From Paenisporosarcina indica (lineage in GTDB: Bacteria; Bacillota; Bacilli; Bacillales_A; Planococcaceae), in assembly GCF_001939075.1 (NCBI RefSeq), contig NZ_MPTA01000005.1, positions 1 through 64,000 of the forward strand: a DNA stretch of 64,000 nt, given 5' to 3'. This document shows positions 26,404 through 36,154 of this stretch, piece after piece; the first letter of the stretch is position 1; each line of letters opens with the position of its first letter. The position numbers were made by a program, and so were the translations under genes. A model generated the notes under the pieces. The model saw only the letters and a list, made by a program, of their open reading frames with translations. It did no database searches and was not told the DNA's origin.

Positions 26404-26537
26404 GATTTTCTCTCCCTCATTCACGGTCATTCTAGAAGTGTATCATTGATTGAGTATAACCGCGCGTGCGGAAAGCATGCTCAAATCCGAAATGATTATT
26501 CCCCGTGCGGAATGAGAAGGAAAATTTAATTCAAAGT

Positions 26538-27500
26538 TCACTGGTACAAATGACAAGCAACAAAGTGACCAGGTTCTTGCTCTTTCCAAGCTGGTTTTCT
26601 TTGTGCGCATACATCCATAGCATGTGCACAACGTGTTCTAAACACACAGCCTGAAGGCGGATTGATCGGACTTGGCAATTCACCTTGTAATAAAATTCGT
26701 TCCCGTGATTCTTCAATATCCGGATCTGGAATCGGGATGGCAGATAATAGTGCCTGTGTGTAGGGATGTAGCGGATTTGCATATAACTCATCACTTGTCG
26801 TCAACTCAACCATATGCCCTAAATACATCACGCCGATTCGATCTGAAATGTATTTGACCATCGATAAATCATGTGCGATAAACAAGTAAGTTAATCCTTT
26901 TTCTTTCTGCAACTTTTGTAGAAGTTTTACCACTTGGGCTTGGACCGATACATCAAGCGCTGAGATCGGTTCATCGGCAATGATGAAATCTGGATCGAGT
27001 GCTAATGCACGGGCAATCCCAATCCGTTGGCGTTGCCCCCCTGAAAATTCATGAGGATAACGGTTTGCGTGATCGCGATTTAATCCAACATCTTCAAGTA
27101 GCTGATAAACACGACGTTGCATCGATTCTTTTTTCTTATGTAAGCCGTGCACTTCCATCGGTTCCGCAATGATTTCAAAAACTGTGGATCGTGGATTAAG
27201 TGATGCATACGGGTCTTGGAAAATCATTTGCATATTTCGTAAAAAGTTATACCGTTCTTTTTCACCCATTGCATGAACATTACTGCCATTGTACTTCACT
27301 TCACCATCCGTACTCGTGTACAAGCCCATTATTGTGCGACCAGCTGTTGATTTCCCACAGCCTGATTCCCCAACTAGACCGAATGTTTCTCCCTGATAAA
27401 TATCAAAACTAATGCCATCTACTGCTTTTAATGTTTGATTTTTCCCTAAATCAAAATGACGTTTTAAGTCTTTTACTTCGAGTAATACTTGAGTGGTCAT
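26538..27500 (-). CDS. ykfD: Peptide ABC transporter ATP-binding protein (last gene of dpp-ykf)
   Basis: A 320-residue OppF/DppF-type ATPase: Walker [10 protein letters not shown], signature [14 protein letters not shown], Walker [14 protein letters not shown], and a C-terminal oligopeptide-transporter domain with [17 protein letters not shown]. It powers uptake of murein peptides with DppB/DppC. AGAGGAGG lies 7 bases before the ATG at 27500, which overlaps the ykfC stop by 4 bases, so it is coupled. The frame extends to 27542, but that region is inside ykfC. Confidence 0.92.
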   Translation of the reverse strand: MTTQVLLEVKDLKRHFDLGKNQTLKAVDGISFDIYQGETFGLVGESGCGKSTAGRTIMGLYTSTDGEVKYNGSNVHAMGEKERYNFLRNMQMIFQDPYASLNPRSTVFEIIAEPMEVHGLHKKKESMQRRVYQLLEDVGLNRDHANRYPHEFSGGQRQRIGIARALALDPDFIIADEPISALDVSVQAQVVKLLQKLQKEKGLTYLFIAHDLSMVKYISDRIGVMYLGHMVELTTSDELYANPLHPYTQALLSAIPIPDPDIEESRERILLQGELPSPINPPSGCVFRTRCAHAMDVCAQRKPAWKEQEPGHFVACHLYQ

Positions 27501-28438
27501 GACGCTTCCTCCTCTGTCCTTGCGTAGCGTCTTACCGCGCACAATTCGTCTACAAATTTTGTTCCCTCAAGGACGATAATTTCTACTGCTTGCCCTGTTG
27601 ACGGCGAATGAATCATTTGCCCATTGCCTATATAAATACCAACGTGACGTACATTAGCAGAACCGATATTTGCAAAGAACAGTAAATCTCCAACTTGCCA
27701 CTTACTTTGGTCAGCCTGATTTACTTCTCTTCCCTTTTCTGCTTGATCGCCAGCATCTCTAGGAATCAAATAGCCATGTGCTCTCAACATGTGATAACTA
27801 AAACCAGAACAGTCGTAGCCATAAGACGACATTCCTCCCCAGAAATAAGGAAGATCTAAAAATGTTGATGCACTTGCTACAACTTCTTTTCCAGTACGCT
27901 TGTCAAAAGCATTCACACCTGGTGCAAGTTCGAGATCTTCACTCTTGATTAGCACTTCTCCATGTGGTGTATATAAGGTTGTAAACTGAGCGTTATGATT
28001 GATGACCGGTAAAATGGTGTTGAATGGAACAACCAGCAGAGGTTTTTGGTCCGTCGTCCAAACTTGTACTTTATTTTGGAGAACTTTGGCATATCCGAGA
28101 CCTGAAATCCGTTCGATTTCTTTTAATTGTGCAACCGGTACCCAACCAGGATAGCCACGCTCATCTTTTTTGGATGATTGCCATGTACAAATGACTTTGG
28201 CCCAATCACCCTTGATTTCGTCGATTAATACAGGCTCCCCATAAATCAATTGTGTTTGGACCCGGTTCCCATCACATAGATCGAGCAAGTCCTCAAACTT
28301 CGACGTTTCTAACCATTTTGTTACTCGAACTGGATTTTCTAATCCTGGTGTATCTAGTTCACGTGCTGACTCTGGTGACGTCCAAACCGTCGCGACCGCC
28401 ACGGAGCAAACCCAAGTTGTGGATGACTGAACTGACAT
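27497..28438 (-). CDS. ykfC: Gamma-D-glutamyl-L-diamino acid endopeptidase, NlpC/P60
   Basis: A 313-residue C40 peptidase. Two SH3-like segments fill the first 180 residues, then the NlpC/P60 domain has Cys210 in YDCSGF, His265 in RHVGIYIG and a His277 in MIHSPSTG. YkfC releases L-Ala-D-Glu from murein peptides; the dpp-ykf locus here imports such peptides, so the enzyme is expected in the cytosol, and no signal peptide is seen. Start ATG at 28438 follows GGGGGAT. It is the third ykf gene, 14 bases after ykfB. Confidence 0.93.
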   Translation of the reverse strand: MSVQSSTTWVCSVAVATVWTSPESARELDTPGLENPVRVTKWLETSKFEDLLDLCDGNRVQTQLIYGEPVLIDEIKGDWAKVICTWQSSKKDERGYPGWVPVAQLKEIERISGLGYAKVLQNKVQVWTTDQKPLLVVPFNTILPVINHNAQFTTLYTPHGEVLIKSEDLELAPGVNAFDKRTGKEVVASASTFLDLPYFWGGMSSYGYDCSGFSYHMLRAHGYLIPRDAGDQAEKGREVNQADQSKWQVGDLLFFANIGSANVRHVGIYIGNGQMIHSPSTGQAVEIIVLEGTKFVDELCAVRRYARTEEEAS

Positions 28439-28451
28439 GTGATAATCCCCC

Positions 28452-29555
28452 TTACTCTTTGCCTTGTAATCGTTGATTCATTAAAGCTGTATGTATTCCC
28501 AGTCCAGGCTTAGTAGAAAATCGAATGTGTCTGCCATCATAGATCACTCCGCCTTCTACGATATCTTCTGCAAGAAGTAACGGTGCATCGAAATCAAAAC
28601 GTGTCACGTTTGGTTGGCTCGCTGCAAAGTGTGCAGCAGCAGAGATCCCAAGTTTCGTTTCAATCATACTTCCCGTCATACATTCGACCCCATAGCTTTC
28701 TGCTAGCGCATTAATTTTCAAGGCCTTATAGATCCCGCCCGCCTTCATTAACTTGATGTTGATTAAATCAGCTGCACGGATTTGCAATACACGAAGGGCA
28801 TCTTTAGGTGAAAATATACTTTCATCCGCCATGATTGGTGTGTGCGTATGAAGCGTAACATGTTGTAATCCTTCGATGTCCTGTGCTTTTACTGGTTGTT
28901 CAATTAGTTCAATATCAAGTCCTGCGTCTTCCATTTGCCCGATGGCACGAACTGCTTCTTTCGCTTCCCATCCTTGGTTGGCATCCAGTCGAAGTTTCGT
29001 GTCATATCCGATTTTTTCGCGAATGGCACGAATGCGTTCTACGTCCTTCGCGATATCATCGATGCCGACTTTGATTTTCAATACGTTAAATCCATTCGCT
29101 ACATAGCCTGCCGCATCGTCAGCCATTTCAATGGCGTCGTTGACACTGACCGTGAAATCGGTCTCTATGGTATCTCGATAACCCCCAAGTAACGTGACTA
29201 GTGGTAACCCGGCAAGTTGACCTAGCAAATCATGCAGTGCCATATCAATCGCCGCTTTTGCACTTGTATTTCCGACCATGGAGCGATGCAGTTTTTGGAA
29301 CACTCGCTCCGGATGTCGTAAATCCAACCCTAGAAGTTGAGGTCCAATAACTTGATCGACGGCAAATTCAATACTCCCTAGTGAATCACCTGTAATGACG
29401 TGCGTCGGTGGCGCTTCTCCCCAGCCTACATAGCCATCTTCAGTGATCACTTTCACGAATATAGATTCTGCAAGCGTCACGGTGCGAAGTGCTGTTTTAA
29501 AAGGTTTCGTTAGTGGAACCGCAACCGAAAAGGTTTCAATTGAGTGTAGAATCAT
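28452..29555 (-). CDS. ykfB: L-Ala-D/L-Glu epimerase, enolase superfamily
   Basis: A 367-residue epimerase that turns L-Ala-D-Glu into L-Ala-L-Glu. All catalytic elements of the muconate-lactonising subgroup are visible: KIKVG with Lys162, metal ligands Asp191 (DANQGW), Glu219 (IEQP) and Asp244 (ADES), and Lys268 (KLMKAGG). It matches YkfB in length and neighbours. GGAGGGGG precedes the ATG. It lies 18 bases downstream of ykfA and 14 upstream of ykfC. Confidence 0.94.
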   Translation of the reverse strand: MILHSIETFSVAVPLTKPFKTALRTVTLAESIFVKVITEDGYVGWGEAPPTHVITGDSLGSIEFAVDQVIGPQLLGLDLRHPERVFQKLHRSMVGNTSAKAAIDMALHDLLGQLAGLPLVTLLGGYRDTIETDFTVSVNDAIEMADDAAGYVANGFNVLKIKVGIDDIAKDVERIRAIREKIGYDTKLRLDANQGWEAKEAVRAIGQMEDAGLDIELIEQPVKAQDIEGLQHVTLHTHTPIMADESIFSPKDALRVLQIRAADLINIKLMKAGGIYKALKINALAESYGVECMTGSMIETKLGISAAAHFAASQPNVTRFDFDAPLLLAEDIVEGGVIYDGRHIRFSTKPGLGIHTALMNQRLQGKE

Positions 29556-29573
29556 GGTCGTTTCCCCCTCCGT

Positions 29574-30497
29574 TTAGTTAACGCCTGGTAAAATTGTGAG
29601 CGACTTCGAATCGCCGTCTAGTCGGGCTTCCGTACCTAGTGGAACCGCGAAGTGTGGTTCACAATGTCCAATTTTAAATCCTGCAACTACTGGCTTTCCT
29701 AAGTCCCCTAAGTAATGCTGCAATACTTCATCGAGCGTTAACGTGGTTTTTCGTTTTTTCGGTTCAGCTCGTGCGAAATCACCGACAACGATTCCTGTTG
29801 CTTCTTGTAATTTCCCAGCCAATCGCAATTGATTCAACATACTATCCACTTTGTAAGGCTCTTCATCCACATCCTCAATTAATAACAGCTTACCTCGTGT
29901 ATCAATTTCATATTTCGAGCCAAGTGCACTAACGAGAAGCGATAAATTTCCACCTACTAATTCACCTTGGGCTACCCCACCGGTAATTGTCGTCAAAGTG
30001 GATATGTCTTCTGTATAGTGAAGTTCAATCGGTTCAAACAATTGTCCAAACATACGAGCCGATAATTCATGGAACGTTTCTTTTCCGACATCGGACGCTA
30101 ACATTGGTCCATGGAAAGTGACGACATTTGCAAATTGACCAATCGTCGTGTGTAAAAACGTAATATCGCTGTAGCCCCACAAGATCTTCGGTTGTTCCGC
30201 CATTAATTGAAAATCGATGCGGTCAGAATAACGTCCTGCTCCGTACCCACCTCCAGCACAGATGATGCCTTTGACATCCGGATCTGCCAGCATATCGTGC
30301 AAATCCTCTAATCTTTCATCATCAGTTCCCGCTAAATAGCCATGAACTTTTTCTACATGTTTGCCCATTTTGACCTTCAGTCCTAATTGTTCAATAAATG
30401 CCAGCGATCGTTGTAGATTTTCTAAGTTTGGTGGACTCGATGGGGCGATAATTCCAATGGTGTCCCCTTTTTGTAATCTTTGTGGTCTAATTCGCAT
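29574..30497 (-). CDS. ykfA: LD-carboxypeptidase, S66 family
   Basis: A 307-residue cytosolic serine peptidase. The nucleophile is expected at Ser110 (LWGYSDIT), with the acidic member in LLLIEDVDEEPY and the His in KIGHCEPHF. It removes terminal D-amino acids from murein tetrapeptides, which complements YkfB/YkfC in the recycling pathway. GAGAGGA precedes the ATG at 30497. A strong hairpin at 30574-30597 separates it from dppE. Confidence 0.92.
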   Translation of the reverse strand: MRIRPQRLQKGDTIGIIAPSSPPNLENLQRSLAFIEQLGLKVKMGKHVEKVHGYLAGTDDERLEDLHDMLADPDVKGIICAGGGYGAGRYSDRIDFQLMAEQPKILWGYSDITFLHTTIGQFANVVTFHGPMLASDVGKETFHELSARMFGQLFEPIELHYTEDISTLTTITGGVAQGELVGGNLSLLVSALGSKYEIDTRGKLLLIEDVDEEPYKVDSMLNQLRLAGKLQEATGIVVGDFARAEPKKRKTTLTLDEVLQHYLGDLGKPVVAGFKIGHCEPHFAVPLGTEARLDGDSKSLTILPGVN

Positions 30498-30573
30498 ATG
30501 TGATAGTCCTCTCTTCTACTGTTTTTAAAACAAGTTACAGAGATAAGTATAACTTCTTTTAAAAACAGAAGGG

Positions 30574-30597
30574 TGCGGCGTCCAATTAGACGCCGCA
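30574..30597 (-). terminator. Hairpin between dppE and ykfA
   Basis: TGCGGCGTC and GACGCCGCA are perfect GC-rich arms with a 6-base loop. T residues follow on the minus strand only after CCCTTC, so it may stop part of the transcripts or stabilise the dpp half of the message rather than end the operon. Confidence 0.65.
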
Positions 30598-30602
30598 ACT
30601 TC

Positions 30603-32234
30603 TTATTTTTTATCTGCCCATTTCAAGTCCAAGTAACCAACAGGATGATGTACGATTCCTGATACATTTGGTTTTTGTAATGATACTTGGTTATAGAAGT
30701 GGATTGGGAAAATCGGCATTTCTTCAAACAGTACTTTCTCAGCATCCATTAGGTACTGCCAACGTGCAGCAGCATCAGTTTCTGCTTTTGCGTCAGTAAT
30801 TAACTTGTCAAATTCAGCATTTGACCACCCTGTACGGTTCATCGAAGAACCAGTAATAAAGCTTTCAATTGCGTTCACTGGATCTGCATAGTCATGCAAG
30901 AATGAAGAACGTGATAATTGATATTTCAATGCTTTTTGTTCTGAACTGAATACACTTGCTTCCACGTTTTGAAGTTTCACTTCCACTCCAAGTGCAGCTT
31001 TATATCCAGCTTGTAGAGCCACTGCAATATTTTGGTGTGTATCTGAAGTCGAGTAAGTCAATGTTACTTCAGGAAGTTTATCCCAGCCTTCTTCAGCCAT
31101 TCCTTCTTCTAACAATTTCTTCGCTTCTGCAGCGTTAAATTCAACTAGGTCACCGACTGCGTCACGGAAATCTTTACCGTCTGGACCCGTGAAACCGTAT
31201 GCTACGAAACCTTTTGCTGGTTTTTCGCCGTTTTTCGTTACGAATTCAACGATTTCTTCTTGGTTTACAGCCATAGCGAATGCTTTACGAACTTTAGCAT
31301 TTGTAAAAGGTTCCATCGTTGTGTTGAAACGGTAGAAGTAAGTTCCTGCTTGGTCTTCAACTTGTACTTCATCACTATCCATTAATGTTTCAGAAAGCTC
31401 AGCAGGTACATCAGATACATCCAAGTCATTTGATTGATACATTTGGTACTCTGTATTCGAATCGTTTACCATTGCCCATTCCACTTTGTCGAGTTTTACA
31501 GTGTCTGCATCCCAGTACTCAGGGTTTTTTTCGAATACCATTTTCACATCATGTTCCCATGAAGTTAATTTGAACGGTCCGTTCCCTACGAATGAATCTG
31601 CTTCAGTGAACCATTCTGCATTTGCAGTTGCCACTTTTTCATTAACCGGGAAGAAACTTGGATTCGTAATAATATTTAAGAATGCATCATTTGGTGCTGT
31701 AAGTTTTACTTCAAATGTTTTTTCGTCTACTGCTTTCATCGCTACATCTTCTATTGCACCTTCACCCGTGTTGAATGCTTCTGCACCTTCAATAAAGTAA
31801 CCTAGGAATGCAGCTGGTGAAGCAGTGTTTGGATCTAACATACGTGTCCAGCCATATACGAAGTCACCTGCAGTAACAGGTTCCCCATTTGACCAATTTG
31901 CATCTTCACGGATGTTGAATGTATACGTTAAACCATCTTCAGAAACGTCGATTGATTCAGCTGTTGCTTCTTGTGGTAGGTGGTCCTCACCTAAACGAGT
32001 TAACCCTTCCATCAAGTTGTTTAATGAGTTCCATGAAACTGCATCAAAACCGATTGATGGATCAAAAGATGTTGGTTCTTCGCCGTTATTTAAATGCAAT
32101 ACTTTCTCTTCTGCCACTACTTCTTTGTCATCGCCTTTGTCAGCTGGCTTTTCTCCCGCGTCTTCTTTAGCCGTACATGCTGTCAGTACGAGAACGAATA
32201 ATGCTGCTAGTAAAAACAAGTACCACTTCTTCAT
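30603..32234 (-). CDS. dppE: Peptide ABC transporter substrate-binding lipoprotein
   Basis: A 543-residue solute-binding protein. Lipobox LTAC (Cys20) after a hydrophobic signal, then an SBP_bac_5 domain with NNGEEPTSFDPS near the start and AFAMAVNQEEIVEF in the second lobe. It delivers peptides to DppBC at the cell surface. It follows dppD by 61 bases, with TAGGGGG before the ATG. The terminal hairpin is consistent with excess expression of the binding protein. Confidence 0.93.
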   Translation of the reverse strand: MKKWYLFLLAALFVLVLTACTAKEDAGEKPADKGDDKEVVAEEKVLHLNNGEEPTSFDPSIGFDAVSWNSLNNLMEGLTRLGEDHLPQEATAESIDVSEDGLTYTFNIREDANWSNGEPVTAGDFVYGWTRMLDPNTASPAAFLGYFIEGAEAFNTGEGAIEDVAMKAVDEKTFEVKLTAPNDAFLNIITNPSFFPVNEKVATANAEWFTEADSFVGNGPFKLTSWEHDVKMVFEKNPEYWDADTVKLDKVEWAMVNDSNTEYQMYQSNDLDVSDVPAELSETLMDSDEVQVEDQAGTYFYRFNTTMEPFTNAKVRKAFAMAVNQEEIVEFVTKNGEKPAKGFVAYGFTGPDGKDFRDAVGDLVEFNAAEAKKLLEEGMAEEGWDKLPEVTLTYSTSDTHQNIAVALQAGYKAALGVEVKLQNVEASVFSSEQKALKYQLSRSSFLHDYADPVNAIESFITGSSMNRTGWSNAEFDKLITDAKAETDAAARWQYLMDAEKVLFEEMPIFPIHFYNQVSLQKPNVSGIVHHPVGYLDLKWADKK

Positions 32235-32295
32235 ACGTTTTCCCCCTAGGTTTGTTGTTAATACTGTATGATAATGCGCATTTTGCGCGGCTATC

Positions 32296-33285
32296 CTATT
32301 TCTGTGTAGTCGTTAACATTGCTTGTGCACGTTCATCTTGCAACCAACAATCTACGCGATGCGTAAAAGATTTATTCGTCGTTTCTGGATGTACATGATC
32401 ACATACTTCCATCGCAAACGGACAGCGAGCTGTGAATGGACACCCTTTTGGTGGCGCAAATAAATCAGGTGGTGTCCCTTCAATTGGTTGAAGTTCTTCT
32501 CCGACCAAATCAAGTCGTGGCACCGAATTCAACAATCCTTGTGTGTAAGGGTGTTGAGGTGTGTAGAAAATCTCCCGTTTGGTGCCGATCTCAATAATTT
32601 TCCCTGCATACATAACGGCAATGCGGTCTGCTATTTTCGCAACTACCCCTAAATCATGGGTAATCAGTACAATTGAGACGCCCGTCTTTATTTGTATTTC
32701 TTCAAATAGCTCCAGAATTTGTGCTTGAATGGTTACGTCGAGTGCCGTTGTAGGCTCATCTGCAATCAGCAATTCCGGTTCACATATAAGTGCGATGGCA
32801 ATCACAATTCGTTGACGCATCCCACCGGAAAATTGATGAGGGAATTGCTTTAAACGTTCTTGTGGATTCGGAATTCCTACTAATCTCAGCATCGCAATGG
32901 CTTTTTCTTTTGCCTCCGCTTTGCTGGAATTTGTATGCGTTCGAACTCCTTCCATCAACTGTTCCCCAATGGTTAACGTTGGATTAAGCGCTGTCATTGG
33001 ATCTTGGAAAATCATCGAAATGTCAACACCTTGAACTTTGCGAAGTTGCTTTTTATTCATCTTTGTCAGTTCTAAATCTTTGAACATGACTTTGCCGTCT
33101 GAAATATTCCCTGGCGGCTGTGGGATCAGCCCCATAATGGCATTTGATGTCACGGATTTCCCGCAACCCGATTCACCCACGATTGCGAGAGTTTCTCCTT
33201 TACGAAGGTCAAAGGACACGCCACGAACGGCTTGTACACTTCCTCCATACGTTTTAAATGACACATGCAGATTATCTACAGACAA
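32296..33285 (-). CDS. dppD: Peptide ABC transporter ATP-binding protein, N-terminus frame-broken
   Basis: The intact part is a 329-residue DppD-type ATPase: Walker [10 protein letters not shown], signature FSGGMRQRIVIAIAL, Walker B LLIADEPTTALDV, and a C-terminal PPKGCPFTARCP domain. The TTG at 33285 has no ribosome binding site. Upstream, in another frame, lies a well-initiated segment (33422..33276) that would join this frame if an A7 run at 33311-33317 had one more A. So dppD was most likely a longer protein, and its expression now depends on slippage, a cryptic start, or a sequencing error. Operon position and spacing match B. subtilis dppD. Confidence 0.85.
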   Translation of the reverse strand: MSVDNLHVSFKTYGGSVQAVRGVSFDLRKGETLAIVGESGCGKSVTSNAIMGLIPQPPGNISDGKVMFKDLELTKMNKKQLRKVQGVDISMIFQDPMTALNPTLTIGEQLMEGVRTHTNSSKAEAKEKAIAMLRLVGIPNPQERLKQFPHQFSGGMRQRIVIAIALICEPELLIADEPTTALDVTIQAQILELFEEIQIKTGVSIVLITHDLGVVAKIADRIAVMYAGKIIEIGTKREIFYTPQHPYTQGLLNSVPRLDLVGEELQPIEGTPPDLFAPPKGCPFTARCPFAMEVCDHVHPETTNKSFTHRVDCWLQDERAQAMLTTTQK

Positions 33286-33422
33286 AATGATTTCATCGGA
33301 AACGACTTTCTTTTTTTCATTTTCGTTGTATCAATAGTTGCTGCCGCTTGTTGATTGCGACCAACTTCTTGTCGTTTTTCTTTCGCCAATTCATGGGCAT
33401 GATCTAGTTGATGTTCATTCAA
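33276..33422 (-). other. Original N-terminal segment of dppD, out of frame
   Basis: A TTG at 33422, only 5 bases after the dppC stop, has a strong AAGGGGGTGA about 8 bases upstream. It opens a 48-codon frame (starting MNEHQLDHAHELAKEKRQEV) that ends inside dppD at 33276. After an ATG and seven A residues the dppD reading continues in the -1 frame with KVVSDEIILSVDNLHVSF. Alternatively this could be a short leader peptide coupled to dppD. Confidence 0.6.
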
Positions 33423-33427
33423 AAGTG

Positions 33428-34381
33428 TCACCCCCTTAACTTCGGATCGAGCGCATCTTGTAGTCCGTCACCAAGGACGTTAAATGCGAACATGGTAAAT
33501 GAAATAAAGAACGCCGGGAAGAATAGTCGCCACCAATGTCCTGATAAAATAACCGGTAAAGCATCACTAGCCATTACACCCCAACTTGCAAATGGTGCTT
33601 GAATTCCGAGTCCAAGGAAACTTAAGAAAGCTTCGGCGAAAATGGCACTTGGCACGGTTAATGTCATTTGAACAATGATTGGTCCCATTGTATTTGGCAA
33701 TAAATTTCGTCGTATAATTCTTGGCGTTTTTGCACCGAATGACTTCGACGCGGTCACAAACTCATAGTTCTTAATTTGCAGTACTTGTCCGCGTACAATT
33801 CGCGCCATCCCAACCCATCCCGTTACGGTCAAGGCCACGATGATCGTTGTTAAACTTGGTCCCATTACTACCATCAGTAAAATAACCACTAATAAATGTG
33901 GCAAGCCATAAAGTACTTCAATGATCCGCATCATTACTGTGTCCGTGCGTCCACCTTTATACCCGCTAAATCCACCGTAAATGATACCAATAAAGAAATC
34001 GATAAGAGCTGCTGCCAGAGCGACGAATAAAGAAATACGTGCTCCGTACCAGGTACGTGTAAAGACGTCTCGTCCCATTTCATCCGTTCCAAACCAATGC
34101 TCCGATGAAGGACTTTGATTTTGATTCGGCAAGTTCATATCGTCCACTGCGTGAGGCGAGAAAATCGGACCAAATATCGCCATAATGGCAAGTAGTCCCA
34201 AGAAGACAAGACCAGTCATAGCTAATTTGTTTTTGCGTAAGCGGCGCCATGCATCTTTCCAGTAGGAAAGTGATGGACGGACAACTGCTTCCGCTTCAAC
34301 TAAATCTTTCTCTTTTTTGCGAAACCATTCGTCTGGAACCGTTTTGGGTGACACGTTGGTTTGTTCGTGGTGAATTGTCAT
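33428..34381 (-). CDS. dppC: Peptide ABC transporter permease
   Basis: A 317-residue DppC-type permease: long cytoplasmic N-terminus, six membrane segments and the EAA loop FGAKTPRIIRRNLLPN characteristic of this family. The ATG at 34381 overlaps the dppB stop (TGATG arrangement), and GGGGGAT lies upstream, so translation is coupled. It pairs with DppB to form the channel. Confidence 0.93.
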   Translation of the reverse strand: MTIHHEQTNVSPKTVPDEWFRKKEKDLVEAEAVVRPSLSYWKDAWRRLRKNKLAMTGLVFLGLLAIMAIFGPIFSPHAVDDMNLPNQNQSPSSEHWFGTDEMGRDVFTRTWYGARISLFVALAAALIDFFIGIIYGGFSGYKGGRTDTVMMRIIEVLYGLPHLLVVILLMVVMGPSLTTIIVALTVTGWVGMARIVRGQVLQIKNYEFVTASKSFGAKTPRIIRRNLLPNTMGPIIVQMTLTVPSAIFAEAFLSFLGLGIQAPFASWGVMASDALPVILSGHWWRLFFPAFFISFTMFAFNVLGDGLQDALDPKLRG

Positions 34382-35316
34382 CACGCATCCCCCGCTTTCT
34401 TATGCAATTTAATACGAGGATCCAAGAATCCATAAACAATATCTACAAGGAATAACATGAATACTAGGAATGAACTATAAAACACGGTTGTTCCCATAAT
34501 GACTGGGTAATCTCGGTTATTTATTCCTTCCACGAAGTATTTCCCCATCCCTGGAATCGCGAAAATCTTCTCGATGACGAAAGTTCCCGTCAGGATTCCG
34601 GCTAACATCGTGCCCATAATTGTCACGACAGGCATTAACGCATTTCGCAGAGCATGTCTTACGACGATACGGAATGGGGATAAACCTTTCGCTCTCGCCA
34701 TTTTTATGTAATCTTGCGTCAATACTTCCAGCATCGATGATCGTGTCAAACGTGCGATGATTGCCATCGGGCCAGTCGCGAGGGCGAGCACAGGTAATAC
34801 CATGTGCATCGGGCTTGACCAAGTTGCAGGCGGGAAAATATTATAATCTACCGCTAGTTTTTGAATGAGTAGTGTCGCAAGGACAAAGTTCGGTACCGAA
34901 ATCCCGACGACCGCAAATGTCATGGCAAAATAGTCAATAAAGCCATTATGTTTAAGGGCTGCAAACGTCCCAAGTATAATCCCGGACAAAACTGCTACCA
35001 AAATCGTCGTCAACCCTAGTTCGAGAGAGATTGGGAATCCACGTGCCAGTAACTCATTAACCGTTTCATTCGGTTTTTTTATCGATGGACCAAAATCAAA
35101 GGTCACAATTGATTTTAAGTAATTCACGTATTGAACCGGTAATGGCTCATCCAATTTATAGAATTTCTCAAGATTGGCTTGAATGGCCTCATTCGTTGTA
35201 CGTTCTTCGTTGAATGGTGAGCCAGGAATTGAGTGCATTAAAATAAACGTTAATGTCGCGATAATCAAGATGGTTACAAGCATCATCAAGAAACGCTTGA
35301 TGGTATAAGAGAACAT
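34381..35316 (-). CDS. dppB: Peptide ABC transporter permease
   Basis: A 311-residue DppB-type permease with six membrane segments; FILMHSIPGSPF after the first segment and the EAA-like ARAKGLSPFRIVVRHALRN loop are family signatures. GGGGG precedes the ATG. It follows dppA by 13 bases and overlaps dppC. Confidence 0.93.
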   Translation of the reverse strand: MFSYTIKRFLMMLVTILIIATLTFILMHSIPGSPFNEERTTNEAIQANLEKFYKLDEPLPVQYVNYLKSIVTFDFGPSIKKPNETVNELLARGFPISLELGLTTILVAVLSGIILGTFAALKHNGFIDYFAMTFAVVGISVPNFVLATLLIQKLAVDYNIFPPATWSSPMHMVLPVLALATGPMAIIARLTRSSMLEVLTQDYIKMARAKGLSPFRIVVRHALRNALMPVVTIMGTMLAGILTGTFVIEKIFAIPGMGKYFVEGINNRDYPVIMGTTVFYSSFLVFMLFLVDIVYGFLDPRIKLHKKAGDA

Positions 35317-35329
35317 TTTGTGTTGCCCC

Positions 35330-36154
35330 CTAACAGAACGTCGTTTGCATCGCTAGTTCTATTTCAACCAGCATCGCTCGGTACGCTTCCAAAATATCTT
35401 TTGCTTCAAATTTCACAATCGTTGTCCCTGGTTCAATTTCACAACCAGGCATAAGCGCTGCCCATTCGGCTTGGCCATAGTTCGTAAACTCAATACGTAA
35501 CGTCGGGTTTTCTGGGGGAACCAGTGGTTTTACTAAATGACGATTATCGACCGCTTTTTGAACTTGTTCAGTTAATAAGGCGCGCGATTTTGTTGGATGC
35601 ATGGTCTTTACGGCTTGTCGCGTAATTGATTCCTTCACTGCCACTGTCGTTACGTTTGGAATCAGTGCTTCTGCTTCACGGCACGCACCATCGTCACCGG
35701 CAACCATAATGACCGGCACGCCGAAATGACCTGCTACATAAGCATTCAGGCCTAATTCTCCTACTTCCACGTCGTTTATGTACATATTACGCACTCCAAA
35801 AATCATCGAATGACTCATAACTCCTGGCTGACCTGCACGTGAATGATACCCTGCAAAAATCGCTCCATCAAAACTTTCATCGAGCGACTGCACCATGGAA
35901 TAAGGTTTTACCCCTCCCGTTATGAGCATCGCTTCGGGATTTAGTTCTTCCACAAGTAAGTTATTCATTTTCGAATGACTATCATTTACAAGAATATCTT
36001 TTGCCCCTTTTTTAAGAAGTCCTTCAATAATGGCATTTGCTTCATTCGTCATGATACGACGGGCACGTTCATAGTTGTGTTGGTTCGAATCTACGAAAGT
36101 GTGATCCGGTAAACCCGTAATCCCTTCCATATCGACCGAGATAAAAAATTTCAT
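35330..36154 (-). CDS. dppA: D-aminopeptidase, M55 family
   Basis: A 274-residue zinc peptidase. MKFFISVDMEGITGLPD at the start carries the Asp8/Glu10 metal ligands, and AGYHSRAGQPGVMSHS holds further ligands of the M55 family. DppA forms a decamer and cleaves D-Ala-D-Ala/D-Ala-Gly-Gly, fitting the murein-peptide theme of the operon. The ATG at 36154 gives the canonical N-terminus; the frame runs to 36190. GAGGGGG is 12 bases upstream, somewhat far. It is the first gene of dppABCDE-ykfABCD. Confidence 0.93.
   Translation of the reverse strand: MKFFISVDMEGITGLPDHTFVDSNQHNYERARRIMTNEANAIIEGLLKKGAKDILVNDSHSKMNNLLVEELNPEAMLITGGVKPYSMVQSLDESFDGAIFAGYHSRAGQPGVMSHSMIFGVRNMYINDVEVGELGLNAYVAGHFGVPVIMVAGDDGACREAEALIPNVTTVAVKESITRQAVKTMHPTKSRALLTEQVQKAVDNRHLVKPLVPPENPTLRIEFTNYGQAEWAALMPGCEIEPGTTIVKFEAKDILEAYRAMLVEIELAMQTTFC

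Noticed and set aside
26531-26794. 87-codon frame overlapping the 3' end of ykfD
   Set aside because: Alternative frame on the same strand inside a conserved ATPase domain; no ribosome binding site.
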